Of a stretch of DNA of 64,000 nucleotides, positions 21,958-32,450 are shown piece by piece. The notes below the pieces were generated by a model, which made no database searches, was not told the DNA's origin, and was given only the letters and a program-made list of their open reading frames with translations. The translations under genes were made by a program, and so were the position numbers. Source of the DNA: Allomyces macrogynus ATCC 38327 (Eukaryota; Blastocladiomycota; Blastocladiomycetes; Blastocladiales; Blastocladiaceae); assembly GCA_000151295.1 (NCBI GenBank), contig GG745329.1, positions 1,224,427 through 1,288,426 on the forward strand, written 5' to 3'. How positions within the stretch are numbered: position 1 is the stretch's first letter; each line of letters opens with the position of its first letter.

Positions 21958-22401
21958 GGCAGTTGCAAGGGGACGCTCGTTCGGACGGATCGAGTGATTG
22001 GCTGGCTATTGACCTCGGGTCCGTCGTTCTGGTCCCGTCTCCGAGGAATTGCGTCCGCTTGGCAGCGTCGCGAGGGAGCTGGCTGTGTCGTGAAGATGTC
22101 GACGACGGCAAGTCGACGAAGTAGACAACGACCAGGGACCAACTTGCACAAAGGGCGGTCAAGCAGCGACTCGTGAAAGTCACGACGAGATGTCTCCGTC
22201 ACATTATCGCGTCTCCCACCTCCGTTCTGTTGCCCTCCATGCTGCACGCGGAGCGCATTGCCATCGTCGCCGCCGTGCAAACGTGCAACCCCGCCAAGCA
22301 CTGCAGTAAATCGACCGCATGAACCCCACCTTGGCCTTGGCGCGCCTTGGCCTTGGCGCCTTGGCCTCGGCGCTCCCTTGCATCCCTGGCCGCCTGGCCG
22401 C

Positions 22402-22408
22402 TATAAAA
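22402..22408 (+). promoter_or_regulatory. TATA-like box
   Basis: TATAAAA preceded by CCGC and followed by AACC, 242 bp upstream of the ATG of the secreted cysteine-containing protein. TATA boxes are rare in this GC-rich window, so this may be a real core promoter; the transcription start is not known. Confidence 0.4.
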
Positions 22409-22530
22409 AACCAGATCGCAGTTAGCGCGTCCTCGCTCTCTTGCCGAACCTCCCAACGACCCTCGCTCACCGTCGACGCCGAAAATCTAGACGTCGCGAC
22501 GACTCGACATCCTCTTCCTCCACTCTCTCT

Positions 22531-22546
22531 CCCCCCCCCCCCCCCC
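22531..22546 (+). repeat. poly(C) tract, 16 nt
   Basis: Sixteen consecutive C after a CT-rich stretch, about 100 bp upstream of the secreted-protein ATG and probably in its 5' leader. Confidence 0.95.
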
Positions 22547-22649
22547 TCTGCGCGCGCGCACGACGCTGCTCGACGACGCGCCCGATCCAGCACGCATTGC
22601 TAGACCCTGCTCTAGAAACCCATATATTTCGAATCGCCAATTCAAAAAG

Positions 22650-24410
22650 ATGAAGATCATTGCCGCTCTCGCCCTCCTCTCCGCCCTCGCTGCACCCGCT
22701 ACCGTCGATGCCGCGCCGGCGGCCTCGACACTCGACGCGACGCCCACGCCCACCGCGACGAGGACGAAGCCTGCGTCGACAATCGCTGTCGTGGAGGATG
22801 GCCTCGAAAAGCTCCGGCACTGCCCCAAGATTCAGGGCAAGCAACCCGCGTCATGCCCTCACGGTTATCGCTGTCCGTGGGCATAATTGCACGCCTGTTC
22901 GCTTCGTGGAGATCGCGAAAAAAACTCACTCCGCAACGCGATATTAGGTTCTTTCCGACGTCCCTCAACATCCGCAACGGCCACGGCCACGACTTCCCTG
23001 TCGGGCCCGGCCTCGAGCAACCAGAAGGTGTGCGAGCCCATCTCGCTGTGCAGCTCGGCGCAGTGCAGCGCCGTGGCGCTCTTCTCTGGGCGCAGCATGC
23101 CGTCGCGGCCATGCGTGGATGGAACGTTCATGGACGGCACAGTGTGCCGGAAGGACGGCAACAAGTGCGTTGCGGGTACGGTTTGCTCCTGCGCTTTCTC
23201 TTGCCCGCGTTGCGATCTCTGAGCTCCGATCTGCTTCCTTCCAACCCAGTCTACATTGCGTGCCCGACGACCCCAACCTCGACGCGCCTCACCTTCTCGG
23301 CGCCCAGCGCCCTCAAGTCGACGCCGACGTCCGCGCGGTACAAGCGCGCGGCTCCCGAGAGCGACGAGGTCGCGACGCTGATTGACCTGATCCCGACCGG
23401 CGCGCCGGCCAACGTCGACGACCTCGCGTCCGTGACGCTCGACCCGGCGCTGCTCACGGACATGGTGTCGATTGGTCTGCCGACGGACGCGGCCGACTGG
23501 AGCACGGACGTGCCGGCCGACGCGATGCCGACCGGCTGGGTGGACCCCGCGACCGGGGCCGGCTCCGCGCAAGTGATTGGCGGCGAGTTTGGGTCATTGT
23601 TTGGCGATATGCCCGCTGCCGGGCGACTTGTCCGCGCTCTCGACGTTCCTCGACAATGCCTTGATCCCGACTGAGCTGCCGACCGAGCTGCCGTTTGTCG
23701 TGGTCGTGCCGCCCACCAAGCCAGACATTACGGTCGAGGCGACGACGACGGCGCCCGTGGACTCGGAGAGCGCCACGGCGTCGGCGACGAACGTGCCATC
23801 AGCAACGGAAGATGGCGTCTTGGCCAACGACCCCGAGGTGACGGCGGGGCCGAGCGCCGCGGACGCGACAAGCGTTGCAGATGCCGTCGACGTAGCTGAA
23901 CCGACCGAGCCGAGCGCAAGCGACAGTGCGACCTGGTCGTGGATTGCAACGACCGACGCGACGGTCACGGCTATGTTCACGTTCGCGACCGATGAATTCA
24001 CGACCGACGCGACGGCAACAGCCACATTCACGACGACCGATACAACCGACGGCGGGCCAGTACCTACCGAGGCCCCAATGCCGTCGGCACCGCTCGAGTG
24101 CGCGCGCCCGGCATGCAACTCGCTGCGGTGCGTGAACATGGCCGACTCGATCACGCTCGAGTGCGCCGAGCCGGAGACGCGCCACGAAAAGTGTCTGCGC
24201 GTCGCGGCGTGCGAGGCACAGGCCGTATCGGGCCAGTGCGGGTTTTCGCTCACGCCCGAGTACTACGCGTGCATGATGGACTCGGTGTTGACGGCCCAGC
24301 CTGTCGACAGCGCGTCGACGCCGATGGCGACGGCGCCGCACGGCAAGCCCACCAAGACCAAGACCAAGACGCACTCGAAGGGCGGGCCGGCAGCGACCAA
24401 GGCTAACTGA
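22650..24410 (+). CDS. secreted, cysteine-containing, Thr/Ala/Asp-rich protein with one unresolved frame change
   Basis: Unknown extracellular or cell-surface protein. Exons 22650-22863, 22948-23175 and 23250 to about 23580-23630 are clear; a last coding block in another frame ends at 24410. The N-terminus MKIIAALALLSALAAPATVD is a strong signal peptide. An N-terminal cysteine region (CPKIQG...ASCPHG; CEPISLCSSAQCS; PCVDGTFMDGTVCRKDGNKC) is followed by a long Thr/Asp/Ala/Val-rich spacer. A second cysteine cluster follows (LECARPACNSLRCVN; KCLRVAACEAQAVSGQCGF), then a Lys/Thr-rich tail. I cannot place a clean 60-80 nt intron joining the frames between about 23575 and 23700. Candidates are a short GTCCGC...GAG intron (phase 0) or a real or sequencing frameshift. 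Confidence 0.7.
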
Positions 24411-24737
24411 GTGATCAAGTGCCAAGGGATGATGACGCGCTGGCCGCGCCGAAATGTGGTCAAGGCTGGTCCTTGATTCTTGGGCAGTGGAAACATGCTC
24501 AGACAGTCCGGCATTTCCTTCTCCACCCTTTTCGTTGACGATCCGACTTTGTTCGTGTGCATTACCATCGCGTACACTTCCATCATATAAAATTCGGGCT
24601 TTCTTCGCTGCATTGATGCGTCTTTTTGGTGAGATTTGCTTGCCAGATTGTCCATCGCCGTCGCGATTCACCACAACTTCTCAGTCCCTTCTTTCATCAA
24701 CTCGCGACTTGCCGCAATCAAGGTCAAGCCAGCATCC
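24411..24737. other. intergenic region
   Basis: 327 bp with the 3' UTR of the secreted-protein gene and the promoter of the next candidate gene; nothing else seen. Confidence 0.5.
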
Positions 24738-26108
24738 ATGGCCTTCGGCTGGCTCGCGAACCCGATGTCGGCCGTCGCGCCGTCGGTTGATGGCGCAACG
24801 GCATTTTTGGCCCTCGTCGCGCTGGTCCTGTCGGTCTCTGCCGTCGTCGTCGACTATGTCGTCCCGTTACTGCGCGGCAAGCTCACTCTCGACTCGTTGT
24901 GGCCCGGCCACCACAAGCGCAAGCGCGCGATGCCAGAGCCGCGCCGCAATGTCTCAAGCATCCAACGAACCATCTCCACCAGCTGCGGCTGCGACGGCAA
25001 TGCAAGACGATTCCGTCGTCCATAAGCGCACTCTTGCGCTGCGCCCTCACCTCGCCCCGACGACGGCTCCCGCCGCAGGTTACCCGGATGCCGCCGTGAC
25101 GGCGGCACGCGATGGTCTGCCGGCACTTGAAGCGGACGCACCAGATCGAGCAACGGCGCGCCGCATACTGCGCGAGTGGTTCATGACCAAAAGCCCGCTT
25201 GACCGCGTCGATCGCAATGCCGTTGACGCGACGTGGCGCGCCGATGTGGGGAGCACGCTCGTGCGCGCGTTTTGTTGATGGTGTCAAGGCTTGTGTCGAC
25301 TCAGCCGACCAGAGCATGGCGATTGTCGTCCAAGCGGTGGAAAAGTGGAAAAGCCCTACAAATGGGTCGGTCGCGTCTCTTGCCTGTCCGCCCATTGAAG
25401 GAGGGTCGCTGACGAGCATTGTCGTGTTCTAAACTACTTGGTCCGGATTCGGACACGCCGGGATCGATTTCGGCCCACCTCGACGCAGTCCTGGCCCCAC
25501 TTGGCGCACAAGAGGCCTGGGATGGATCGGTAAGCTGCTTCTGGTCCCATTTGGCACTTTTCTCCACTCCAACTCTCGCGTCACCATCTCCACCAGGCCA
25601 CCTGCAATGCATCGCGACACACCCGCTCCAGCTCGCGTGGCCGCACCGCGCGTTCGAGCTCTGGCGGCAATCTGACGCGGTCCTCCTGACCACGACCATG
25701 CCGCCGCTGTTTCCGAACCCAGATGCCCTCGTACACGTGCTCTGTACGGACACTCCTCCACCTTGTTCGAGATGAGAGCACTCCCTCACCCACCCGTGGT
25801 AGCCTGCCCGCGGCACGCCGCGCACGTCAAGCTCCCGGCTCTCTACGAGCTGGTCATGCTCGACGCCGAGGACTGGCTGCGTGTCGTAGCGCTCAATGCG
25901 GTCGCACAGGTTCTGGTGCCGCTGGCGGTCGCGGATCCCGGCGCTCACGACGGCGGTGCATGCGGTTCTTGCGCGTGTCGCTGGTCGCGCCGATCAAACT
26001 GCAGAAAGCCAACCAGAGGAGCGGGTGCGGGCGAAACGGCCGCTGTGGCGGGCGAGTAGGTCGCGTTCGACGACTGACGGCCTTAGGACTGTGGGAGGAA
26101 GGGGGTGA
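24738..26108 (+). CDS. candidate multi-exon gene of unknown function, one membrane helix
   Basis: Not recognised. ATG 24738 opens a frame with a clear membrane helix (ATAFLALVALVLSVSAVVVDY). Coding-like sequence then continues in successive frames: ~24925-25250 (QDDSVVHKRTLALR; ATARRILREWFMTKSPLDRV), ~25318-25430 (SMAIVVQAVEKWKSP), ~25440-25530 (ISAHLDAVLAPLGAQEAWD), ~25600-25750 (LQLAWPHRAFELWRQSDAV), ~25815-25940 (HVKLPALYELVMLDAEDWLR) and ~25945-26108 (LTTAVHAVLARVAGRADQTA). One join is convincing: donor at 25259 (GTGCGC) to an acceptor at ~25310. A GTAAGC donor lies at 25530. The others I could not fix. The region may be an intact gene with short exons or a decaying one. Minus-strand frames here look like shadows. 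Confidence 0.35.
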
Positions 26109-26725
26109 CTTTGGGCTCTTATTGAATCCTCTGCGACTGCGCACGCGCGGAGGGGAAATATGGATACATGGCCACGAGCGCCGTCTTCCAAGACCGAGAG
26201 AGGAAAGATCGTGAGGGGAAGAGAGCAGGTCGGGCAATGGTCTCCATAAATATGCAGCGAATGGCGGGCTCGCTCAACTTCAGGAGCCTCCCCTCTTGGC
26301 TCGCGACCGTCTCCACCGGCAACCAAATCGCACGAACGCAGATCGAGGAACCACAACAGCATGGATTCAACCCCGCGAACTGCAAAGATGGCAACGAGGA
26401 AAAGAGGGGTCGGGTGGGGGGTATCGGGCGCAGAGCATGAAGGGGGGGAAGAGGCTCGGCGAAAATAAATGGGAATGGTCGTGCAGCAAATGATGGTGCG
26501 TGCCGAGGGGGCAGTGGAGGGGTGCGTCAGAACAAAAAAAATAAAAACAAAAACGATGGCACAAAATGAAAGACCAATGCAAAATTGAGGTACACGGCCC
26601 CCACAACGACATGAGCGAACAGCAGGCCCGCCTGCAGGCCGAATCACGCGCCGAGGGGGGGCGGCTATAGGCCGCGCCGAGCGCAGCAAATGGGACCGAC
26701 TCGGGCGCCGCGTGATTGCAGGCGT
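26109..26725. other. intergenic region, AT-richer than its surroundings
   Basis: Contains an A-rich stretch near 26530-26555 and no supported gene. It is the 3' side of the minus-strand LAMTOR1-like gene. Confidence 0.5.
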
Positions 26726-27818
26726 CTACGCGCCCAGGTCGACAATGAGCGGCTTGTCGTACCGGACCTCGAACGCCTGCATGGCCGTGAGAAGCTTGTC
26801 CATGGTCTTGCCCACCTGGAGCGATAAGAGAAAGCCAAACGCGTCAGGATGGCGCTCTTGTCCGCACCCGCGAACGAGTGAATGAACGTACCATCAAACT
26901 CTCGGCCGAGTTGGGCAGCAGCTCCTGCACGACGATCGGCGACGCTCCGACCGCGACGGCCTGGGCTGGCGGCGGCGGGACAATTGTAGTCGTCAGGTCG
27001 GCGGGCACGACGCCCGTCCACAAGTTGGGCGCTGGCCCAAACTCGTCGGCTGCTGCGGCTGCGGCGGCAACGGGTGGGGTCGATACAGACACGGCCGGCG
27101 GGCTTTGCACGGCGCACGGATCGACTGTCGTTGCCAAGACCGACACGGACGCTTGCCTTTGGTTGTGCTCATCGTCCAAGAACGACTCGGACGACGACGG
27201 CGGCGTCGTCAGGATGAGCACGCCCTCGGTCGCGGCCGGCTCGAGCTCCGATGGCAGCGGGCCGGGCAGGTCAATGTAAATGGACGCGGGCCTGAAAAAT
27301 GATTACACGGTAAAGGTCAGAACCAATCCGCAGACGCGACCGCTCCAAAAAAACGCGTTGTTTTGCGGAAACGCACCGAAAGATTTCCGTGTACCCTGCT
27401 GCCTCAGCGGCCGCGATGCGCGCGGCAATCGGACACGTTGCACTTGGAATGTTGATGAGCGTCCTGCGAACACGAACGAGCGCACACAGAGTGCAGCAAG
27501 CAACCAAGAGGTGTAGAGATAGAGAAGAGAGCACGCGCGCCAAACGGTCAGCTCACGCGACGTGACACAGTTATCGAAAGAGCAAACAAGCAGAAATGGG
27601 ACCGATGCCTACTCGTTGGCGCGTTGGAGCGCGCGCTTGGCGACTCGCCGCCTGGCGCGCTCGAGTTGCTCTTGGCTGCGGAAACTCGGCTGGTCCGTGA
27701 TGGGGCATGCGGCCACGTGCTCGGGGTCGAGGAGCGGCTGGCGCTCGCCCGTGCGCGGCTTGGTGGAGGCCATGAGCGGCGCGCACGGCTGGAGGATCGC
27801 TGAGAGCGACGAGCCCAT
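26726..27818 (-). CDS. LAMTOR1/p18-like Ragulator (EGO complex) membrane anchor
   Basis: Probable lysosome/vacuole anchor of the Ragulator/EGO complex that recruits Rag GTPases for TORC1 signalling. Exons 27818-27613, 27463-27377, 27291-26892 and 26815-26726 give 260 residues; human LAMTOR1 has 161. Starts MGSSLSAILQPC: Gly2 fits N-myristoylation and Cys12 could be palmitoylated. Next come RQPLLDP, as in LAMTOR1, a basic helix (EQLERARRRVAKRALQRA), NETLINIPSATCPIAARIAA, and at the C-terminus VGKTMDKLLTAMQAFEVRYD followed by KPLIVDLGA, which mirrors the LAMTOR1 end ([21 protein letters not shown]-like). A central Pro/Ala/Val-rich disordered stretch of about 100 residues explains the extra length. 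Intron 1 begins GTAGGC, so the unspliced frame meets a TAG at once; splicing across it restores the helix. Confidence 0.72.
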
Positions 27819-28110
27819 GGCGAAGGTGCAGCGCTTTGGTGAGGGGTTGGAAGCGAAGGGCGCGGCGGGGCGGGTGTGCAGCTGGTTGGTGGAGGCCGAT
27901 GCAAAGGCGCCGAGCAGGCAAGCTGGGGTTGGGTTGGGTTGCACACAAAGCACGCCAATCTGGATGCAGCGCAGGTTGGGCGCAAGAGCGCAAGTTCGTG
28001 CGGGCGTCGGCAGGCGCTGACGTTGCTGTTGGTAGTGCAGTTGCGATGATGGCCCTACAGTCGGTGCGTGCAAGCTGGGCCAGCCGGCGCGGGCGCGGTC
28101 GCCTTTTGCT

Positions 28111-28119
28111 TTTTATATA
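28111..28119 (-). promoter_or_regulatory. TATA-like box upstream of the LAMTOR1-like gene
   Basis: Reads TATATAAAA on the minus strand, about 295 bp upstream of the ATG at 27818. It stands out in GC-rich sequence; function is inferred only. Confidence 0.3.
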
Positions 28120-28664
28120 TTTCGGCGGGAAGGGATGCGCGGTCGTGGACAATTGGAGAGCGAGAGAGCGCGGCGGGGCGCGTTCTCGGCCCCTCGCTCC
28201 TCATCGTCGTCGTCAAAAGAAGCGGCGTGCTGGGGATTCTCTCCTGCACACACCGCAGCCCATCCTGCTGCCCCGCGAACGCGATTTCTCGTTCAACTGT
28301 TTGCACGTCAAACACAAGCACAACAGCACGCGTCCTTGATGCAGAAGCAGTGCTCGAGGCTCCCGGCTCCAGCTCACCCAGGCCAGGCGCTGACGATCGA
28401 CTTGCTCGGCGAGAGCAACCGACGCGGTGCTCCCTCCTGCCACGTCCCGCCGCCCCCGTCATGCGTGCGCGCACCGGCAGGTGTGACCACGCACCACCGG
28501 AGCGCGGTCATGGGGTCGCGGGCCCAAGCTGCGTGCCCAACAAGTTACAAAAGCGCGGCACTGAGTCCGAAACTCGCGCCGGACTCGCGCGCTCGCGCTT
28601 GAACTGCGCTGCTCCTCTCTTCACCAGCGACGTGGATGGGAGCGAACCGGAGAGAACCTGTCCG

Positions 28665-28682
28665 CCCCCCCCCCCCCCCCCC
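28665..28682. repeat. poly(C) tract, 18 nt
   Basis: Eighteen consecutive C on the + strand in a gene-free stretch. Confidence 0.95.
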
Positions 28683-29442
28683 GGGTCTTCCAATTTGGCG
28701 CGCAGCGCGAGCAGACCACACGCGCGCGGCCAACCGCAGGTTTCTCAACCAGCCGTGCACCGCAGCTGTCCGTCCAAGTCGCGTCATGGCCAGGCGTTCC
28801 CGCCGACGACGAAGGGGGCGGGGCTGGGCGCGCATGGGGTGCGCCTCCATCTGCCGAGCGTGCCCATCGCTCACACTGGCGGTCCCGCGCGTTGAGGTCG
28901 CAAGCGGACAGAATCACACGAAAATCAGGAGGACGAGTTTGCCAGACGTTAATGGTGTTGGTGCCGCGCGTCGCGCAGCGTCAGCAAAGAATACTGTGGA
29001 TTCCGAGCGCCGACTCCTCAGCCGGCGGTTTGTGCCGGTCGTCGTGGCCGCCGTGACGGCATCATCAACGACCATTTCAAAACTGATCGCGCCCCCAGGG
29101 CGCACATCATGGTGGTGCCCCCGTCGCTCGAGAAAATGAACGCGTCATCATGTCGTCGGCACGCCGGCGCTTTCGGACACCAGCTCGAGACGCACAGGCG
29201 CAAAAGAAATGCCGCGAAACGACGGTGATGAAAACAAACTGCCAAGCAGTAGGGCCATATGTTTTTCGAAAAATTATGAGCTGCGAGGCACCATGCGGCG
29301 GCGGTGGTGGCCGAGATGAAGAACACTGCAAGAAACAGGCACCCTTGGTACACACGATTGCGCGTCGAGAAAGACGGCCTGGCCCCAGCTTTTGCATTTG
29401 ATTGCAGCGGCGGCGTCCATGACCTGCAGCTGGCGCGAGTGA

Positions 29443-29694
29443 TCAGAAGGTTGAAGACAATACTGACAAGACATAGGAGCTCGCTGTGGAGGCCAGGCTT
29501 CCATCGACGCGAGCGCGGTGGAGGGCAGCAGCCAGGGCATCGCGCGTGCGCCGCCATGTATCTTCATCTCCGTTACGCGCGAGGTCATCGTCCCTGTCGC
29601 GTCGCTTGGTCGGTCGCGGTGGAGGTTGAGCGTGCGTGGTGTTGCCAACAATAAAATTGCCGGTGTTGGGGTCGTTCAGGTCATGAGCGAGCAT
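29443..29694 (-). CDS. low-confidence 83-residue ORF
   Basis: ATG-started frame: MLAHDLNDPNTGNFIVGN, then a Pro/Arg segment, an acidic/basic stretch (RDRDDDLARNGDEDTWRRTR) and ALAAALHRARVDGSLASTAS to a stop. Composition is more protein-like than its neighbours and it is not opposite any known gene. There is no domain and no splice evidence. It could be an exon of an unseen gene or chance. Confidence 0.25.
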   Translation of the reverse strand: MLAHDLNDPNTGNFIVGNTTHAQPPPRPTKRRDRDDDLARNGDEDTWRRTRDALAAALHRARVDGSLASTASSYVLSVLSSTF

Positions 29695-30353
29695 CGTATG
29701 ACCAGCGGTCAGCTCGTCGCGAGGTCGTGCTCGAGGACCGTATGGTTTTGAAACGCTGTTCAAAGTGGCGACTGGGGGCTGGCGACGAGCGACGACATGC
29801 GACTCATGGGCAGGCCGCGGCCTGACGATCCTGACGACACGACAAGAGCACGTCGCGGCAAGAGGCAAACCAACGAGGATTTCGACCGGAGAAAGAGTTT
29901 TTTTATGGTGTGTTTCGGTGCTCGGCTCATCGGGACGACCAACGCTTGCGAGGACAAGACAAGAAAACGTGGCGCTCAAGGTGGGAAAAAGGATCGCCAT
30001 CCCGCCGCACAAACGCCCGACACCGCGCAGAGACGCCCGCCTTGGAAGAGCAGACGCAGGAGCGGCAACGAGCACGAACGGAACAGAGAGAGCCTCTACC
30101 CTTGGGCGATGAGGTGCGAGTTGAAGAAAGGAGAACGACCCGCCCGCGCACAAAACCCACAACCACGATCAAAAGGTGTCAGCGCGCGCAGCTTACGCTG
30201 CGCACACCAACACGCTCATGGCGCCGGCCGTCGAGCGAGTCAAAGAGGTGAGGGAGGAAAGGAGGGGAACTTGCGGTGTAACGACGGGGCCGGGGAGCCA
30301 CTCGAAAACAGCGTCCAATGGAAATCTCTTCTTGATCGGAAAGCGGGCGCCAC

Positions 30354-30858
30354 TTAGTACGCGCGCTTCTTCTCGGTCTTCTGGAGGAAGTCGGAGTGCT
30401 CGTGGAACGGCGCCTTGGTGAAGGCGGTCGTGGGCCAGAGGTCGGGCGTCAGGAACGCGTAGGTGTTGCCAATGGCGGCGAACGTGGCCTTGACAAAGTT
30501 GCCGAGCGTGCGCGTCGAGCCGCGAGCCGACGTGTAGCAGTCGGTGATACCGGCCAGCTGGAGCAGCTTCTTGGGGACCGGGGCAGCGACAATGCCCGTG
30601 CCGCGGGGAGCCGGGACGAGGCGCGTCACGACCGAACCGCACTTGCCCGTAACCTTGGCAGGCACGGTGTGCGGCTCACCGAGGATCGTACCCCAGTAAC
30701 CACGACGGACCGGGATGATCGACAGCTTGGCGAGCACGATGGCGCCGCGGATGGCCGTCGCGACCTCCTTCGAGCACTTGACGCCGAGACCAACGTGGCC
30801 GTTCGAGTCGCCGATGACGACAAAGGCCTTGAAGCGCGTGCGCTGACCAGCGCGCGTC

Positions 30859-30890
<32 letters not shown>

Positions 30891-31249
30891 ATCCTTGAGG
30901 CCCTTGAGGAAGAAGTCGATGATCTGGTACTCCTTGATCGGGAGCGAGAACAGGTAGACCTGCTCAATCGACTTGATCTTGCCGTCCTTGACGAGACGAC
31001 CAAGCTTGGTCACAGGGACCCTGTTGTTGTCAAATTGGTTGACAAGCGCTGTCAGCAGCGTCTCCGGCGCACACCAATCGGACCCACAGCAGGGGGGGGG
31101 GGGGAGGGGCGAAAAACAGCAATAGCGTACCAGACCTGTTCCTCGTCCTTGCGGCCACGGGGACCACGAGCACCACCACGACCGCGGCCACGGCCACGGC
31201 CGAAGCCACCACGAGTAGAAGTACGATCGGCCGGCGCGGAGTCAGCCAT
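30354..31249 (-). CDS. RPS2: 40S ribosomal protein S2 (uS5)
   Basis: Small-subunit ribosomal protein at the mRNA entry/decoding region. Exons 31249-31131 and 31020-30354 give 261 residues, normal for eukaryotic RPS2. The N-terminus carries the Arg/Gly-rich region typical of the family ([19 protein letters not shown]). After the intron comes [17 protein letters not shown], then [59 protein letters not shown], and a C-terminus ending [14 protein letters not shown]. The junction (W split across the intron) is exact. The intron contains a 13-nt G run on the + strand (C run on the coding strand). Upstream in-frame ATG 31273 would add 8 residues; the family start MADS was preferred. Confidence 0.97.
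31092..31104. repeat. poly(G)/poly(C) tract in the RPS2 intron
   Basis: Thirteen G on the + strand, followed by A and four more G. On the RPS2 coding strand it is a C run between donor and acceptor. Confidence 0.95.
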
Positions 31250-32084
31250 TTGCTGGTGAGAATGAAACCCCAACCACGGCGAACGTCAGCATTTCCGCTC
31301 ACAAAAAAAAGGACAACCCCGCCCGCATTGAGGACCAAAAGCCTCGTTTCGGCCTCTGCAGGCGCGTGCGACGCCGTTTCTACTGCTGCCAGTGCTGCCG
31401 TCCCCAACGACCTCTCGCAATCCTCGCAAAATTGTCTGGTCATCAAGATCTTAGGTTCCCCTTAGGGAGCGCAAATCGTGCTCGGCGAACCGCTCAAAAT
31501 AGGCCGAGAAATCGTCGATTTCGACCACGGCGTCAACGGATGGAAGGCCGTGGCCAGGGTCTCGTTGGGCGTCAAAAGGGGGGTGCGAGTTACCCAAAAC
31601 AGGCCGCTCGGCATGTCGTCGTTGCGCACAAACGGTTCTAGTCACAGAGACGGTCCGTTTTCGTCGGGTGGATGCGAGTGTCGACGTCGTCGTCGTCGAT
31701 GCGTGTGACGCCGTTCCAGCCGTTTCCGGGGAGGCGGTTTTGGGCGCGAGCGGTCGAGCAGCGGATCATGGCGGCAACGGTTGGGCAGCGGGCGGCAGCA
31801 GCGAAACGGTCGTTTTGATCGCGAGGAGCAAGTCCTCGTACATTCGTAGTTGTCGGTCCGATTCACGACAATTTCAAGAAGAGAAGAAGGAGCACTTTAG
31901 CCTGGGCCACGGCCAAGTCGACCAGTGTTCGAACCCTCTTGAAACCCTAAAAACCGGGTCATTCAACTTCGCCACAACGGCAGAAGTGACTCCTAAACCT
32001 AGCCACCATAACCTCGTTTCAGCGGACGGCTCGCCATCTGTCTCGCTCCAAGCTTTCGCGCAAATCTCCATTGCTGATTGCTGA
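31250..32084. other. intergenic region between RPS2 (-) and an unresolved + gene
   Basis: Likely promoter of RPS2 at the left end. A minus-strand frame ending near 31451 (VVEIDDFSAYFERFAEHDLR) looks slightly coding-like, but has no ATG or partner exon. Confidence 0.4.
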
Positions 32085-32418
32085 TGACAGTTGACCCGAC
32101 CATCGATGTCGACATGATGGCGATGACGGCGCCGGCAGCGGCTGCCGCGGCTACTATTCCCATGATTGCTTGGAGGACGCATGGCGGGCAGCGCGGTGCG
32201 GGTGCAGCGTGATTAGGCGGTTATGCTTCCTGGCCAAAACGAGACGCTGAGCGGGTTCCTGGTCAGTGCGCGGGTCAACATGCTGATTCCGTCCGGCACG
32301 CAGGTGCTGTGCGTGACGGAGGAGCCAGTGATGACTTGCTGCTCAAGTGCACGGGCATCCAAACGGCACCGACCAATGTCCGATCCGGCGCGACCATGGG
32401 GATCGTGTTGTCAAGCGC

Positions 32419-32450
<32 letters not shown>

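Larger units (their letters stand above)
21958..22649. other. divergent promoter region with TATA-like box and C-tract
   Basis: Between the small minus-strand gene and the plus-strand secreted protein. Holds a TATAAAA at 22402-22408 and a 16-nt C run at 22531-22546, both oriented toward the secreted-protein gene. No gene seen. Confidence 0.5.
27819..30353. other. 2.5 kb region without a convincing gene
   Basis: Lies between the start of the LAMTOR1-like gene and the 3' end of RPS2, both on minus. Contains a TATA-like box at 28111-28119 (minus), an 18-nt C run at 28665-28682 and one small candidate frame at 29443-29694. Other frames are short or Arg-rich without motifs. Confidence 0.45.

Noticed and set aside
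31920..31945. TTCGAACCC, second B-box-like site
   Set aside because: No pairing T-stem and no cloverleaf on either strand.
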